Source: Bacillota bacterium
Lineage (GTDB): Bacteria > Bacillota > Clostridia > Peptostreptococcales > Anaerovoracaceae
Length of the DNA: 17,978 nt
Assembly: GCA_029219125.1 (NCBI GenBank)
Contig: JAQXSU010000113.1
Span: 1-17,978, forward strand
Direction: 5' to 3'
Shown: positions 1 through 7,313 of the stretch, piece after piece
How the letters are laid out: the number at the start of each line of letters is the position of its first letter
Numbering within the stretch: position 1 is the first letter of the stretch
Made by a program: the position numbers and the translations under genes
Notes under the pieces: model-generated
Told to the model about the DNA's origin: nothing
The model's database searches: none
Seen by the model: only the letters and a program-made list of their open reading frames with translations

Positions 1-2292
1 CACGTAAACATCCGGCAGGAAATGCATCTCGATCTTGATAATGCCGTCGCCGCCGCAGGCTTCGCACCGGCCGCCTTTCACGTTGAAGCTGAACCGGCCC
101 TTTTCATATCCCCGCAGCTTGGCTTCCGGCAGACCGGCGAACAGATCCCGGATATAGGTAAACATGCCGGTATAGGTTGCCGGGTTGGACCGCGGCGTTC
201 TGCCGATTGGAGACTGGTCGATATCGATGACCTTATCGATATGTTCCAGACCCAGAATTTCATCATGGGCGCCGGCAGGTTCCTTCAGCCGGTTGACCAC
301 ATTGGCAGATCCTTTATATAAAATCTCATTGACCAGGCTGCTCTTGCCCGACCCGGACACACCGGTGACGCAGACGAATTTCCCCAGGGGAATTTCCACA
401 TCGATATTCTTCAGATTATTCTCCCGCGCACCCCGGATGACGATAGACTTCCCATTGCCCTCCCGACGATGATCGGGCACATAGATTTTGCGGGCGCCGG
501 AAAGGTACTGCCCCGTAAGGGATTCCGGACAGGCTTTGATATCCTCCACCGTCCCCTGGGCCACCAGCTGTCCGCCGTGAATCCCTGCACCCGGTCCGAT
601 GTCCACAATGTGATCCGCCATATACATGGTATCCTCGTCATGTTCGACCACAATGAGGGTATTTCCGATATCCGTCAGATTCCGCAGGGTCGCCAGCAGC
701 TTCTCGTTATCCTTCTGGTGCAGACCGATGCTCGGTTCGTCCAGAATGTAAAGTACGCCCACCAGGCTGGAACCGATCTGGGTCGCCAGACGGATTCGCT
801 GGGATTCCCCGCCGGACAGGGTCCCCGCAGAACGACTCAGGGTCAGGTAATCCAGTCCCACATCTGCCAGGAAGCGGAGACGTGCCCGAATTTCCTTCAA
901 AATCTGTGCGGCGATTTTCTGATCGATCTCCGAAAGTTCCAGATGGTTCACGAATTCCAGGGCCTGCCGCACAGACATGTCCGAAAACTCCGCGATATTC
1001 TTTTCTCCTACGGTGACTGCCAGCACTTCCGGCTTCAGCCGCTTGCCGCCGCACTGATGACAGACGTCCTCGATCATGTATTTTTCCAGCTTAGACTTCA
1101 TGTAATCCGAGCCGGTTTCTCTGTATCGGCGCTCCAGATTGTTGATCACCCCTTCAAACGGGTGGTCCCGGTGGCTGACCTTTCCGGTGGTTCTGCTGGT
1201 ATAATCGTACACCAGGTGTTTGCTGCCGGTACCGTACAGAAGTTCCTTCACGAACTCCGCCGGCAGTTCCCGAAATGGCATATCCAGGCTCACATGATGC
1301 ATATCCGCCAGTGCTTCCAGCACCTGGCGGTAATAGCTGGCATATTCCATGGACGCGAAAATATTATTCAGCGCCCCCTCCATAATACTTTTATCATAAT
1401 CGATGATCCGCTCCGGATCGATTTTCGCCGTGAATCCCAGGCCATTGCAGGCAGGACAGGCTCCGAAGGGTGCGTTGAAGGAAAACATCCGCGGCTCCAG
1501 TTCTTCGATGCTGATGCCGTGATCCGGACAGGCCAGCTTGGTGCTGAAGGTCTTTTCCCAGGTATCTCCCTCCATGGACGCACTGACCACCACCAGACCG
1601 CTGCCCTCATTCATGGCCAGTTCCACCGCTTCGCTGATCCGGCCTTCCTGCCCCGGTTTCACCACGATCCGGTCCACCACAATCTCAATGGTATGCTTGA
1701 AGGTTTTTTCCAGCTTGATTTCTTCCTCTTCCAGCAGCCGGATCTCACCGTCGATCCGTGCCCGTGTATAGCCTTCCTTCCGGATCCGCTCCAGAATCTT
1801 TTCGTGCTCTCCCTTCCGCTGACGGATCACCGGTGCCAGAACCATGATTCTGGTTCCCTCCGGAAAACTCATGATGGCATCCACCATCTGATCCACAGAC
1901 TGGCTGGAGATCGGCTTGCCGCAGACCGGGCAGTGTGGTTTACCGATGCGGGCATACAGCAGACGCAGATAATCGTGGATCTCCGTCACCGTGCCCACCG
2001 TGGAACGAGGATTCTTGTTGGTGGTTTTCTGATCGATGGAAATGGCCGGGCTCAGCCCCTCGATGTACTCCACATCCGGTTTCTCCATCTGCCCCAGGAA
2101 CTGCCGGGCGTAGGAAGAAAGGCTTTCCATATAGCGCCGCTGTCCCTCCGCATAGATGGTGTCAAAGGCCAGAGATGATTTCCCCGAGCCGGACAGTCCG
2201 GTCAGCACCACGAACTTATCCCGCGGAATGGTCACGTCCAGGTTCTTCAGGTTGTTCTCGTTTGCCCCTTTGATGATGATATCTTTCTGCAT
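1..2292 (-). CDS. uvrA: UvrA excinuclease ABC subunit A (C-terminus cut by window edge)
   Basis: UvrA is the ATPase that scans DNA for bulky lesions and hands damaged sites to UvrB in cytoplasmic nucleotide excision repair. The first 764 residues are visible. They show a first Walker A (GLSGSGKSS, residues 32-40), a zinc-binding CPVCGKPIS near residue 110, the ELEPRMFSFNAPFGACPAC segment, the ABC signature LSGGESQRIRLATQIG, the Walker B LYILDEPSIGLH, a second Walker A (GVSGSGKSSL) and the start of the second zinc finger (CEACGGDG). Family members are about 940 residues, so roughly 180 C-terminal residues lie beyond the left edge. The ATG at 2290-2292 sits 20 bases after the uvrB stop, with GGGGAG about 11 bases upstream, so the gene is probably co-transcribed with uvrB. 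No defect is visible. Identification is secure from the motifs. Confidence 0.98.
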   Translation of the reverse strand, partial: MQKDIIIKGANENNLKNLDVTIPRDKFVVLTGLSGSGKSSLAFDTIYAEGQRRYMESLSSYARQFLGQMEKPDVEYIEGLSPAISIDQKTTNKNPRSTVGTVTEIHDYLRLLYARIGKPHCPVCGKPISSQSVDQMVDAIMSFPEGTRIMVLAPVIRQRKGEHEKILERIRKEGYTRARIDGEIRLLEEEEIKLEKTFKHTIEIVVDRIVVKPGQEGRISEAVELAMNEGSGLVVVSASMEGDTWEKTFSTKLACPDHGISIEELEPRMFSFNAPFGACPACNGLGFTAKIDPERIIDYDKSIMEGALNNIFASMEYASYYRQVLEALADMHHVSLDMPFRELPAEFVKELLYGTGSKHLVYDYTSRTTGKVSHRDHPFEGVINNLERRYRETGSDYMKSKLEKYMIEDVCHQCGGKRLKPEVLAVTVGEKNIAEFSDMSVRQALEFVNHLELSEIDQKIAAQILKEIRARLRFLADVGLDYLTLSRSAGTLSGGESQRIRLATQIGSSLVGVLYILDEPSIGLHQKDNEKLLATLRNLTDIGNTLIVVEHDEDTMYMADHIVDIGPGAGIHGGQLVAQGTVEDIKACPESLTGQYLSGARKIYVPDHRREGNGKSIVIRGARENNLKNIDVEIPLGKFVCVTGVSGSGKSSLVNEILYKGSANVVNRLKEPAGAHDEILGLEHIDKVIDIDQSPIGRTPRSNPATYTGMFTYIRDLFAGLPEAKLRGYEKGRFSFNVKGGRCEACGGDGIIKIEMHFLPDVYV

Positions 2293-2312
2293 TTTTTATA
2301 TTTCTCCCCAGG

Positions 2313-4286
2313 CTATAATCTTACTTTATATTCAAAAATCTGGTCGCGAAGCTGTGCCGCACGCTCAAACTGCAGGTCTGCGGCGGCCTGCTTCATTTCT
2401 TTTTCCAATTTCTTGACAAAATCCATCAGCTCTTTTTTCGTCATTTCCACCGGGCGTTTTCCCTTGTAGGCGTCTTCATCCTCAGCCACTCTCGTCGCTT
2501 CGATGACGGCCCGGACAGACTTCTTCACCGATGCCGGTGTAATGTGGTTTGCCTTATTGTATGCATCCTGGATGGCACGTCGGCGCTCTGTCTCATCGAT
2601 GGCAGCCTGCATGGCCTTACTGATATTATCTGCATACATGATGACTTTACCATCCACATTTCGGGCAGCACGACCGATGGTCTGAATCAGCGAGGTCTCC
2701 GTACGCAGGAAACCTTCTTTGTCTGCATCCAGAATGGCAACCAGCGAAACCTCCGGAATATCCAGTCCCTCCCGCAGCAGGTTGATGCCCACCAGCACAT
2801 CGAATACACCCAGCCGCAGGTCCCGGATAATCTCCATTCGCTCCAGGGTATCCACCTCGGAATGGAGATACCGTACCTTTATATTTACCCCCTTCAGGTA
2901 GTCGGTTAAACTCTCGGCCATCTTTTTTGTCAGGGTGGTGACCAGAACTCTTTCGCCTTTTTCCGTTGTCTTGCGGATCTCACCGATGAGATGGTCAATC
3001 TGACCCTCCGACGGATGGATTTCAATCGGAGGATCCAGCAGACCCGTCGGCCGGATGATCTGCTCTGCGCTGATGCCGCCTGCCTGCTCCCGCTCATACT
3101 GGGCAGGTGTGGCGCTGACAAAGACCACCTGATTGACCAGGCTGTCAAACTCTTCGAATTTCAGTGGCCGGTTGTCCAGGGCAGACGGCAAACGAAATCC
3201 GTATTCCACCAGGGAAGATTTCCGTGACCGGTCCCCGGCATACATGGCCCGCAGCTGGGGCAGCATGACATGGGATTCGTCGATGATCAGCAGAAAATCG
3301 TCCGGGAAGTAGTCAATCAGCGTATACGGCCTTGTACCTGCCGGCAGACCATTGAGATGGCGGGAGTAGTTTTCGATTCCCTTACAGGTACCGATTTCCC
3401 GCAGCATTTCCAGGTCGTACCGGGTCCGCTGCTCGATACGCTGTGCCTCCAGCAGCTTGCCCCGGTCCTTGAACCAGGTAACCCGCTCCTCCAGCTCTTC
3501 CTCGATAGTTCGGATGGCAGCTTCCATCTTCTCCGGCGACGTCACATAGTGGGATGCCGGGTAAACTGCCACATGGTTCCGCAGGCCCAGAATCTCTCCG
3601 GTCACCGGGTTGATTTCCTTGATGGTCTCTATCTCATCGCCGAACAGCTCCACCCGCACCGCTGCTTCTGCCCCTGCCGGATAGATATCGATGATATCGC
3701 CCCGCACCCGGAAACAGCCCCGTTCAAATCCAAGGTCATTTCTCGTGTACTGAATATCCACCAGCTTCCGCAGAATATCGTGGCGGCTTTTTTCCATGCC
3801 GGGACGCAGGGAAAGTACCTGGTTCTCGTAATCCACCGGGCTTCCCAGACCATAGATACAGGACACGGAAGCGACGATGATCACATCCCGCCGTTCTGCC
3901 AGGGCTGCCGTGGCCGAGTGGCGCAGTTTCTCGATTTCCGCATTGATGTCGGAGTCTTTTTCAATATAGGTATCCGTCGACGGCACATAGGCCTCCGGCT
4001 GGTAATAATCGTAGTAGGACACGAAGTATTCTACCGCATTGTTCGGAAAAAATTCCTTAAACTCGCCGTGGAGCTGAGCCGCCAGCGTCTTATTATGGGA
4101 GATGACCAGGGTGGGCCGGTTCACCTTCGCAATCAGATTGGCCATGGTGAAGGTCTTCCCGGATCCGGTGACACCCATCAGGGTCTGATACTTTTCCCCG
4201 TTGTATAAACCCTCTGCCAGCTTGTCCACTGCCGCCGGCTGGTCGCCCATCATGCTGTATTCGGAGTGTAATATGAATTTATCCAT
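2313..4286 (-). CDS. uvrB: UvrB excinuclease ABC subunit B
   Basis: UvrB is the helicase-like damage-verification subunit that receives the lesion from UvrA and recruits UvrC. The 657-residue product has the usual family length. Visible motifs are Walker A GVTGSGKT (38-45), the tyrosine-rich beta-hairpin region SYYDYYQPEAYVPSTD (about 90-105), the DESHVMLPQ helicase box (about 335-345), the late helicase motif QTIGRAARN, and a C-terminal UVR domain (KKLEKEMKQAAADLQFERAA) that contacts UvrC. I chose the ATG at 4286 because AGGAG lies 7 bases upstream and the protein then starts MDKFILHSEYSMMGDQ, as in relatives. An in-frame ATG at 4310 lacks a ribosome binding site. It is the first gene of a uvrB-uvrA operon. 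A promoter at 4543-4571 predicts a leader of about 250 bases, and a LexA-like box overlaps its -35. Confidence 0.98.
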   Translation of the reverse strand: MDKFILHSEYSMMGDQPAAVDKLAEGLYNGEKYQTLMGVTGSGKTFTMANLIAKVNRPTLVISHNKTLAAQLHGEFKEFFPNNAVEYFVSYYDYYQPEAYVPSTDTYIEKDSDINAEIEKLRHSATAALAERRDVIIVASVSCIYGLGSPVDYENQVLSLRPGMEKSRHDILRKLVDIQYTRNDLGFERGCFRVRGDIIDIYPAGAEAAVRVELFGDEIETIKEINPVTGEILGLRNHVAVYPASHYVTSPEKMEAAIRTIEEELEERVTWFKDRGKLLEAQRIEQRTRYDLEMLREIGTCKGIENYSRHLNGLPAGTRPYTLIDYFPDDFLLIIDESHVMLPQLRAMYAGDRSRKSSLVEYGFRLPSALDNRPLKFEEFDSLVNQVVFVSATPAQYEREQAGGISAEQIIRPTGLLDPPIEIHPSEGQIDHLIGEIRKTTEKGERVLVTTLTKKMAESLTDYLKGVNIKVRYLHSEVDTLERMEIIRDLRLGVFDVLVGINLLREGLDIPEVSLVAILDADKEGFLRTETSLIQTIGRAARNVDGKVIMYADNISKAMQAAIDETERRRAIQDAYNKANHITPASVKKSVRAVIEATRVAEDEDAYKGKRPVEMTKKELMDFVKKLEKEMKQAAADLQFERAAQLRDQIFEYKVRL

Positions 4287-4342
4287 GATTTTGCTCCTTT
4301 TTTCACGCATTTGTTATGATTCGTTGCCCAAATGCGAATTGA

Positions 4343-4371
4343 GTGGTTGTTGTAATTTTTGCAACAACCAC
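4343..4371 (+). terminator. Terminator-like hairpin in the uvrB leader, U-tract on the plus strand
   Basis: The arms GTGGTTGTTG (4343-4352) and CAACAACCAC (4362-4371) pair perfectly around a 9-base loop and are followed on the plus strand by TTTTTCATCTTTT. This is intrinsic-terminator architecture for plus-strand RNA, yet no plus-strand gene lies upstream. In the minus-strand uvrB leader the same hairpin would form without a following U-tract. It could stop antisense transcription or act as a leader stem-loop. Confidence 0.5.
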
Positions 4372-4436
4372 TTTTTCATCTTTTATAATTGCTTTCAGAT
4401 TATAATGATTCGCATTATTATTTTTTCCATCAGAAG

Positions 4437-4463
4437 CAGTTATTCGAAATTTTCGAATAACTG
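4437..4463. repeat. 27-base perfect palindrome (13-base arms, 1-base centre)
   Basis: The left arm CAGTTATTCGAAA (4437-4449) is the exact reverse complement of TTTCGAATAACTG (4451-4463), with a single T between them. It lies about 75-100 bases downstream of the predicted uvrB start of transcription. It could be a dimeric repressor operator at DNA level or a stem-loop at RNA level. It does not fit the GAAC-N4-GTTC LexA pattern. The protein that would bind it is unknown. Confidence 0.7.
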
Positions 4464-4484
4464 ACGATTCTTCCAACCCGCCAT

Positions 4485-4503
4485 CTGAAAAAATTTTTTT
4501 CAG
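4485..4503. repeat. 19-base AT-rich perfect palindrome
   Basis: CTGAAAAAA and TTTTTTCAG flank a single T. The match extends outward by three more base pairs if one G-U pair is allowed (CATCTG against CAGGTG). It lies 30-50 bases downstream of the predicted uvrB start of transcription. Its role is unknown. Confidence 0.5.
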
Positions 4504-4542
4504 GTGATAATTTACGTTTTACTCCGTACTCACACTGTCACT

Positions 4543-4571
4543 ATCATACCACATTTTTAATTTTTTGGCAA
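4543..4571 (-). promoter_or_regulatory. Predicted sigma-A promoter of uvrB-uvrA
   Basis: On the minus strand, TTGCCA (4571-4566) and TATGAT (4548-4543) are separated by 17 bases. A TGG precedes the -10, giving an extended -10 element. Transcription should start near 4536. This is the best minus-strand promoter upstream of uvrB. Confidence 0.65.
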
Positions 4572-4581
4572 ACAATTGTTC
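4570..4581 (-). promoter_or_regulatory. Candidate LexA (SOS) box at the uvrB promoter
   Basis: The minus strand reads GAACAATTGTTT, close to the Gram-positive LexA/DinR core GAAC-N4-GTTC with one core mismatch (final T for C). It overlaps the -35 hexamer by two bases, where a repressor would block RNA polymerase. uvrB-uvrA is LexA-controlled in Bacillus subtilis, so the placement fits. The assignment is inference from pattern and position. Confidence 0.5.
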
Positions 4582-4603
4582 TTGTGCAAGCAATCCGTTT
4601 TCA

Positions 4604-4632
4604 TTGACTTTTGCTCCGATCCGAAGTATATA
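4604..4632 (+). promoter_or_regulatory. Predicted sigma-A promoter of the acetyltransferase-TetR operon
   Basis: TTGACT (4604-4609) and TATATA (4627-4632) are separated by 17 bases. Transcription should start near 4639, leaving a leader of about 150 bases. A small hairpin (CTCCTC/GAGGAG, 4640-4655) would lie at the extreme 5' end. The promoter diverges from that of uvrB. Confidence 0.6.
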
Positions 4633-4707
4633 AAATCCCCTCCTCTCATGAGGAGCATCCGTCCACCGTATATTGGTAACTCTTCGAGAAGTATATCATA
4701 TTCCGCC

Positions 4708-4735
4708 AAGAAGAACGACAGTTCTTTTTTCTTTT
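4708..4735 (+). terminator. Attenuator-like hairpin in the acetyltransferase leader
   Basis: AAGAAC (4711-4716) and GTTCTT (4721-4726) pair around the loop GACA. The stem extends to nine pairs with one G-U pair and is followed by TCTTTTT. The structure lies between the promoter at 4604-4632 and the start codon at 4791, so it could end transcription early. The stem is AT-rich and weak, so confidence is limited. Confidence 0.35.
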
Positions 4736-4790
4736 TGCTCATTTTTCTGTTATACTTGAATCATATCTTATTATTTTTCTCGAGGTATGT

Positions 4791-5345
4791 ATGAGAATCG
4801 AAACCGACCGGCTGCTGCTGCGGCCATTTGCAGAAACAGATGCTGCAGACATTTTTGAATACTTGCACACGCCGGAAGTGAACTGCTTCGCCTGCATGCG
4901 GCTGGAGACAATGGAAGATGCCCGAAAGGATGCTGCAGAAAAAACAGGTGACCCGGACCTGTATCTTGCAATCACAGTGAAAGAAACCGGCAAGGTCATC
5001 GGCGAGATCTTCGCCCATCCCGAAGGCACCGATCCCGAATCGGAAGTGAAAGACACCTGGTCCCCATGCTGGATGCTGAATCCGGCATATCAGGGAAAAG
5101 GATATATGTACGAAGCTGCTTCCGCATATTATGACTACCTGTTCGGCTCCATGGGTGCCAGAAGGATCTATTTATATACGGAAGACTATAATCTGTCCTG
5201 TCAGAAGCTCAGTGAAAAACTGGGCATGCGAAAAGAAGGCCTCTTCAAAGAATTTGTATCGTTTATCAACGATAGCGAAGGGCGGCCGATTTACGAAAAT
5301 ACGTATCAGTATGCAATTCTGAAAAAAGAATGGGAAAGCAGGTGA
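4791..5345 (+). CDS. GNAT-family N-acetyltransferase, RimJ/RimL type
   Basis: The 184-residue product is a cytoplasmic GNAT enzyme that moves an acetyl group from acetyl-CoA to an amine. The N-terminal RIETDRLLLRPFAETDAADI is typical of the RimJ/RimL branch (Acetyltransf_3), which includes ribosomal-protein acetyltransferases and many enzymes of unknown target. The acetyl-CoA loop QGKGYM is at 101-106, preceded by LNPAY and followed by the helix EAASAYYDYLF. The segment GARRIYLYTEDYNLSCQKLS is the usual fourth motif. The ATG at 4791 has CGAGG five bases upstream. The stop lies 4 bases before the next start, so it forms an operon with the TetR-type gene that may regulate it. The target amine cannot be told from the sequence. 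Confidence 0.9.
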   Translation: MRIETDRLLLRPFAETDAADIFEYLHTPEVNCFACMRLETMEDARKDAAEKTGDPDLYLAITVKETGKVIGEIFAHPEGTDPESEVKDTWSPCWMLNPAYQGKGYMYEAASAYYDYLFGSMGARRIYLYTEDYNLSCQKLSEKLGMRKEGLFKEFVSFINDSEGRPIYENTYQYAILKKEWESR

Positions 5346-5349
5346 AAGA

Positions 5350-5925
5350 ATGAACCGAACGAAAGATGCTATTATCGAGGCGTTCTGGGAACTCCTGGAC
5401 GAACGGCCTTTTAATAAGATTACTGTGAAGGATATCGTGGACCGGTGCCAGATCAACCGAAACACTTTCTATTATCATTTTCATGACATTCCTGAGCTGA
5501 TGGAAAGCACAATCAAACAGGAAGCGGATTATATTATACAGAACAGCAGCCAGTTCGGATCCCATCTCGACTGTCTGAAGCCCTTCGTGGAACTGAGTCT
5601 GCGGCGAAAGCGGGCACTTCTGCACATTTACCGCTCCGTTCAGAGGGAGGTATTCCTGAAGGAGGCGGAACGAATCGCCCGCTATGCCGTGACCGAATAT
5701 ATTCATACTGTGGCAGCAGATCTGACGATTTCTCAGCAGGACAGCGCTCTTCTGATCCGCTTTTATAAGTGTGTGCTGATCGGTGTCATGCTGGACTGGC
5801 TGGATGACGGGATGCAGTATGATCTGCTGGCGGCTGCCTCCCGGCTGGCAGAGCTCTTCGGAGACCCCGGCCGTCAGGCATATCTCAACGCCGCCGAATC
5901 TTTCCGCCAGGCGGATTCCGAGTGA
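5350..5925 (+). CDS. TetR/AcrR-family transcriptional regulator
   Basis: The 191-residue protein starts with a TetR-type DNA-binding domain (about residues 5-50). The pattern KDAIIEAFWELLDERPFNKI, then TVKDIVDRC and INRNTFYYHF, is the family helix-turn-helix. The C-terminal part (about 60-191) is alpha-helical and would bind a ligand or partner. It resembles the DhaS-like branch often found in Firmicutes, and no ligand can be assigned. The ribosome binding site AGGTGA overlaps the stop codon of the acetyltransferase gene, so the two are probably translated together. TetR regulators often control their own operon, and an imperfect 14-base palindrome at 4679-4692 in the leader is a possible operator. 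An intrinsic terminator follows directly after the stop. Confidence 0.92.
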   Translation: MNRTKDAIIEAFWELLDERPFNKITVKDIVDRCQINRNTFYYHFHDIPELMESTIKQEADYIIQNSSQFGSHLDCLKPFVELSLRRKRALLHIYRSVQREVFLKEAERIARYAVTEYIHTVAADLTISQQDSALLIRFYKCVLIGVMLDWLDDGMQYDLLAAASRLAELFGDPGRQAYLNAAESFRQADSE

Positions 5926-5951
5926 CCCGGGCTTTTATGCCCGGGCTTTTT
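5926..5951 (+). terminator. Intrinsic terminator of the acetyltransferase-TetR operon
   Basis: CCCGGGC (5926-5932) pairs with GCCCGGG (5939-5945) around the loop TTTTAT, followed by CTTTTTC. It begins directly after the TGA stop of the TetR-type gene. On the other strand the same bases encode the last codons and stop of the convergent radical SAM gene. There is no U-tract in that direction. Confidence 0.9.
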
Positions 5952-7275
5952 CATTCCAGAGTTTCTCAGCGGCAGGTTTCCAGTTCTCTGCATACTGATC
6001 GCACTTGCTGCAAAGGTGTTCCACGCTTTCCGGCGACTGCAGGTCGGTGGAATGGGCTTCCGTGCAGACCACCATGGCCCGCAGCTTATCCGGATTCTCC
6101 AGCATCGGACATGGACGCAGCATGTTTTCGTTAAACGGCTGACCGTCGTGATATGCCATCATAATTGGCGACCGGAGTCCCTCCAGCAGCGTTTTTTCGC
6201 GGATATTGGAATCCGAATAATGGACGAATACACACGGATCCATATCACCGTTGGCATTGATATGCAGGTATCTTCTTCCTCCTGCGATACACCCGCCCAC
6301 ATATTCCGCATCGTTCTGGAAGTCCATGGCAAACAGCGGCTTCTCCGCACGATATTTACGAATTCTCCGGCAGGTCTCAATCCGCTGCTCCGGTGTCGGC
6401 AGCAGCTCCGGCGAGGCGTCGTTGCCCACCGGCATGTAATGGAAATACCAGATAAAGTAAGCCCCCATCTCAATCAGATGATCAAAGAATTCCTCCGACG
6501 TGATGGATTCGAAGTTTGCACTGGTGTAGCAGGCTGAAATGCCGTAGAACAGCTTCTTTTCCCGCAAAATCCGCATAGCTGCCGTTGCTTTCTCATAGAC
6601 GCCGTTTCCCCTCCGGCCATCTGTTGCTTCTTCGAATCCCTCCAGGCTGATGGCAGGAACGAAGTTTCCCACCCGCAGCATTTCATCGGCAAAGGCTTCG
6701 TCAATCAGCGTTCCGTTGGTGAAGCTCAGGAATACGCAGTCCGAATGCTTCTCGCAGAGGCGGATCAGATCATCCTTTCTCACCAGCGGCTCTCCGCCTG
6801 TATATATGTAGAAATACACCCCTAATTCTTTTCCCTGCCGAATGATGTCATCAATCTCCTCGAAGGTCAGATTCAGTTTATTGCCATACTCGGCCGCCCA
6901 GCAACCAGTGCAATGGAGATTGCACGCGCTGGTAGGATCCAGCAGAATGGCCCACGGAATATTGCATCCGTACTCTTTTCTGTACTTTTCCTGGGTTTTC
7001 CATCCGTCCAAAGCCGCATTGATGAAAAAGTTTACTGCCGTGGTCTGCATTACGTGCGGATCAATTTCGTGAATCAGCCGGCGGATATAGCTGTAATACG
7101 GATGGTCCGGATTTGTCATGGCTTCTCTTACCATCTTTCTCTGGGGTCCGAATTCCTCCCCTGCGAATTTATCCGCCCAGTCCATCAGTTTCAGCAGATT
7201 CTTTTCCGGATCCTTATACAGATATTTAAAAGCCTGTTCCAGCCCGAATTTTTTCATTGTTGTTGATACGTCCAT
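5935..7275 (-). CDS. Radical SAM protein with SPASM-like C-terminal cysteines
   Basis: The 446-residue enzyme has a radical SAM core that would bind a [4Fe-4S] cluster and split S-adenosylmethionine. The cluster motif CNLHCTGC gives Cys118, Cys122 and Cys125, and the SAM-contact motif TGGEP is at 159-163. A region of about 110 residues with no recognised domain precedes the core. The C-terminal part has further cysteines (GGCIAGGRRYLHINANGD, PCVF, RPCPM, CSKCDQ) as expected for an auxiliary cluster of the SPASM type. Its substrate is unknown, and no peptide precursor gene is visible nearby. The ATG at 7275 has GGAGG nine bases upstream. It lies 38 bases after the DUF308-like gene in the same operon. 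Its 3' end overlaps the terminator of the convergent TetR operon. Confidence 0.88.
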   Translation of the reverse strand: MDVSTTMKKFGLEQAFKYLYKDPEKNLLKLMDWADKFAGEEFGPQRKMVREAMTNPDHPYYSYIRRLIHEIDPHVMQTTAVNFFINAALDGWKTQEKYRKEYGCNIPWAILLDPTSACNLHCTGCWAAEYGNKLNLTFEEIDDIIRQGKELGVYFYIYTGGEPLVRKDDLIRLCEKHSDCVFLSFTNGTLIDEAFADEMLRVGNFVPAISLEGFEEATDGRRGNGVYEKATAAMRILREKKLFYGISACYTSANFESITSEEFFDHLIEMGAYFIWYFHYMPVGNDASPELLPTPEQRIETCRRIRKYRAEKPLFAMDFQNDAEYVGGCIAGGRRYLHINANGDMDPCVFVHYSDSNIREKTLLEGLRSPIMMAYHDGQPFNENMLRPCPMLENPDKLRAMVVCTEAHSTDLQSPESVEHLCSKCDQYAENWKPAAEKLWNEKARA

Positions 7276-7313
7276 TGTAAATTCCCTCCTGATATTTCTG
7301 TTAATATATATTC

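Larger units (their letters stand above)
4287..4536 (-). promoter_or_regulatory. Long structured 5' leader of uvrB
   Basis: From the predicted start of transcription near 4536 to the uvrB ATG, about 250 bases hold no convincing gene. They contain four inverted repeats: 4485-4503, 4437-4463, 4402-4418 and 4343-4371. A 9-base arm AATGCGAAT (4331-4339) is also complementary to ATTCGCATT (4408-4416). The 4408-4416 arm is shared with the small hairpin at 4402-4418, so the two pairings exclude each other. The repeats are seen directly. A regulatory role for the folded leader is inference, and no known riboswitch class was recognised. Confidence 0.5.

Noticed and set aside
469..2178. Long plus-strand open frame of 569 codons
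   Set aside because: It lies wholly antisense to uvrA, whose motifs are unmistakable. The translation has no recognisable domain and is rich in His, Gln and Arg, as mirror frames of GC-rich genes often are.
3270..4208. Plus-strand open frame of 312 codons
   Set aside because: It is antisense to uvrB and shows no family features.
4402..4418. ATAATG-N5-CATTAT inverted repeat resembling a Fur box
   Set aside because: It matches the Fur consensus only loosely, and the uvrB context does not suggest iron control. I treat it as part of the leader structure.
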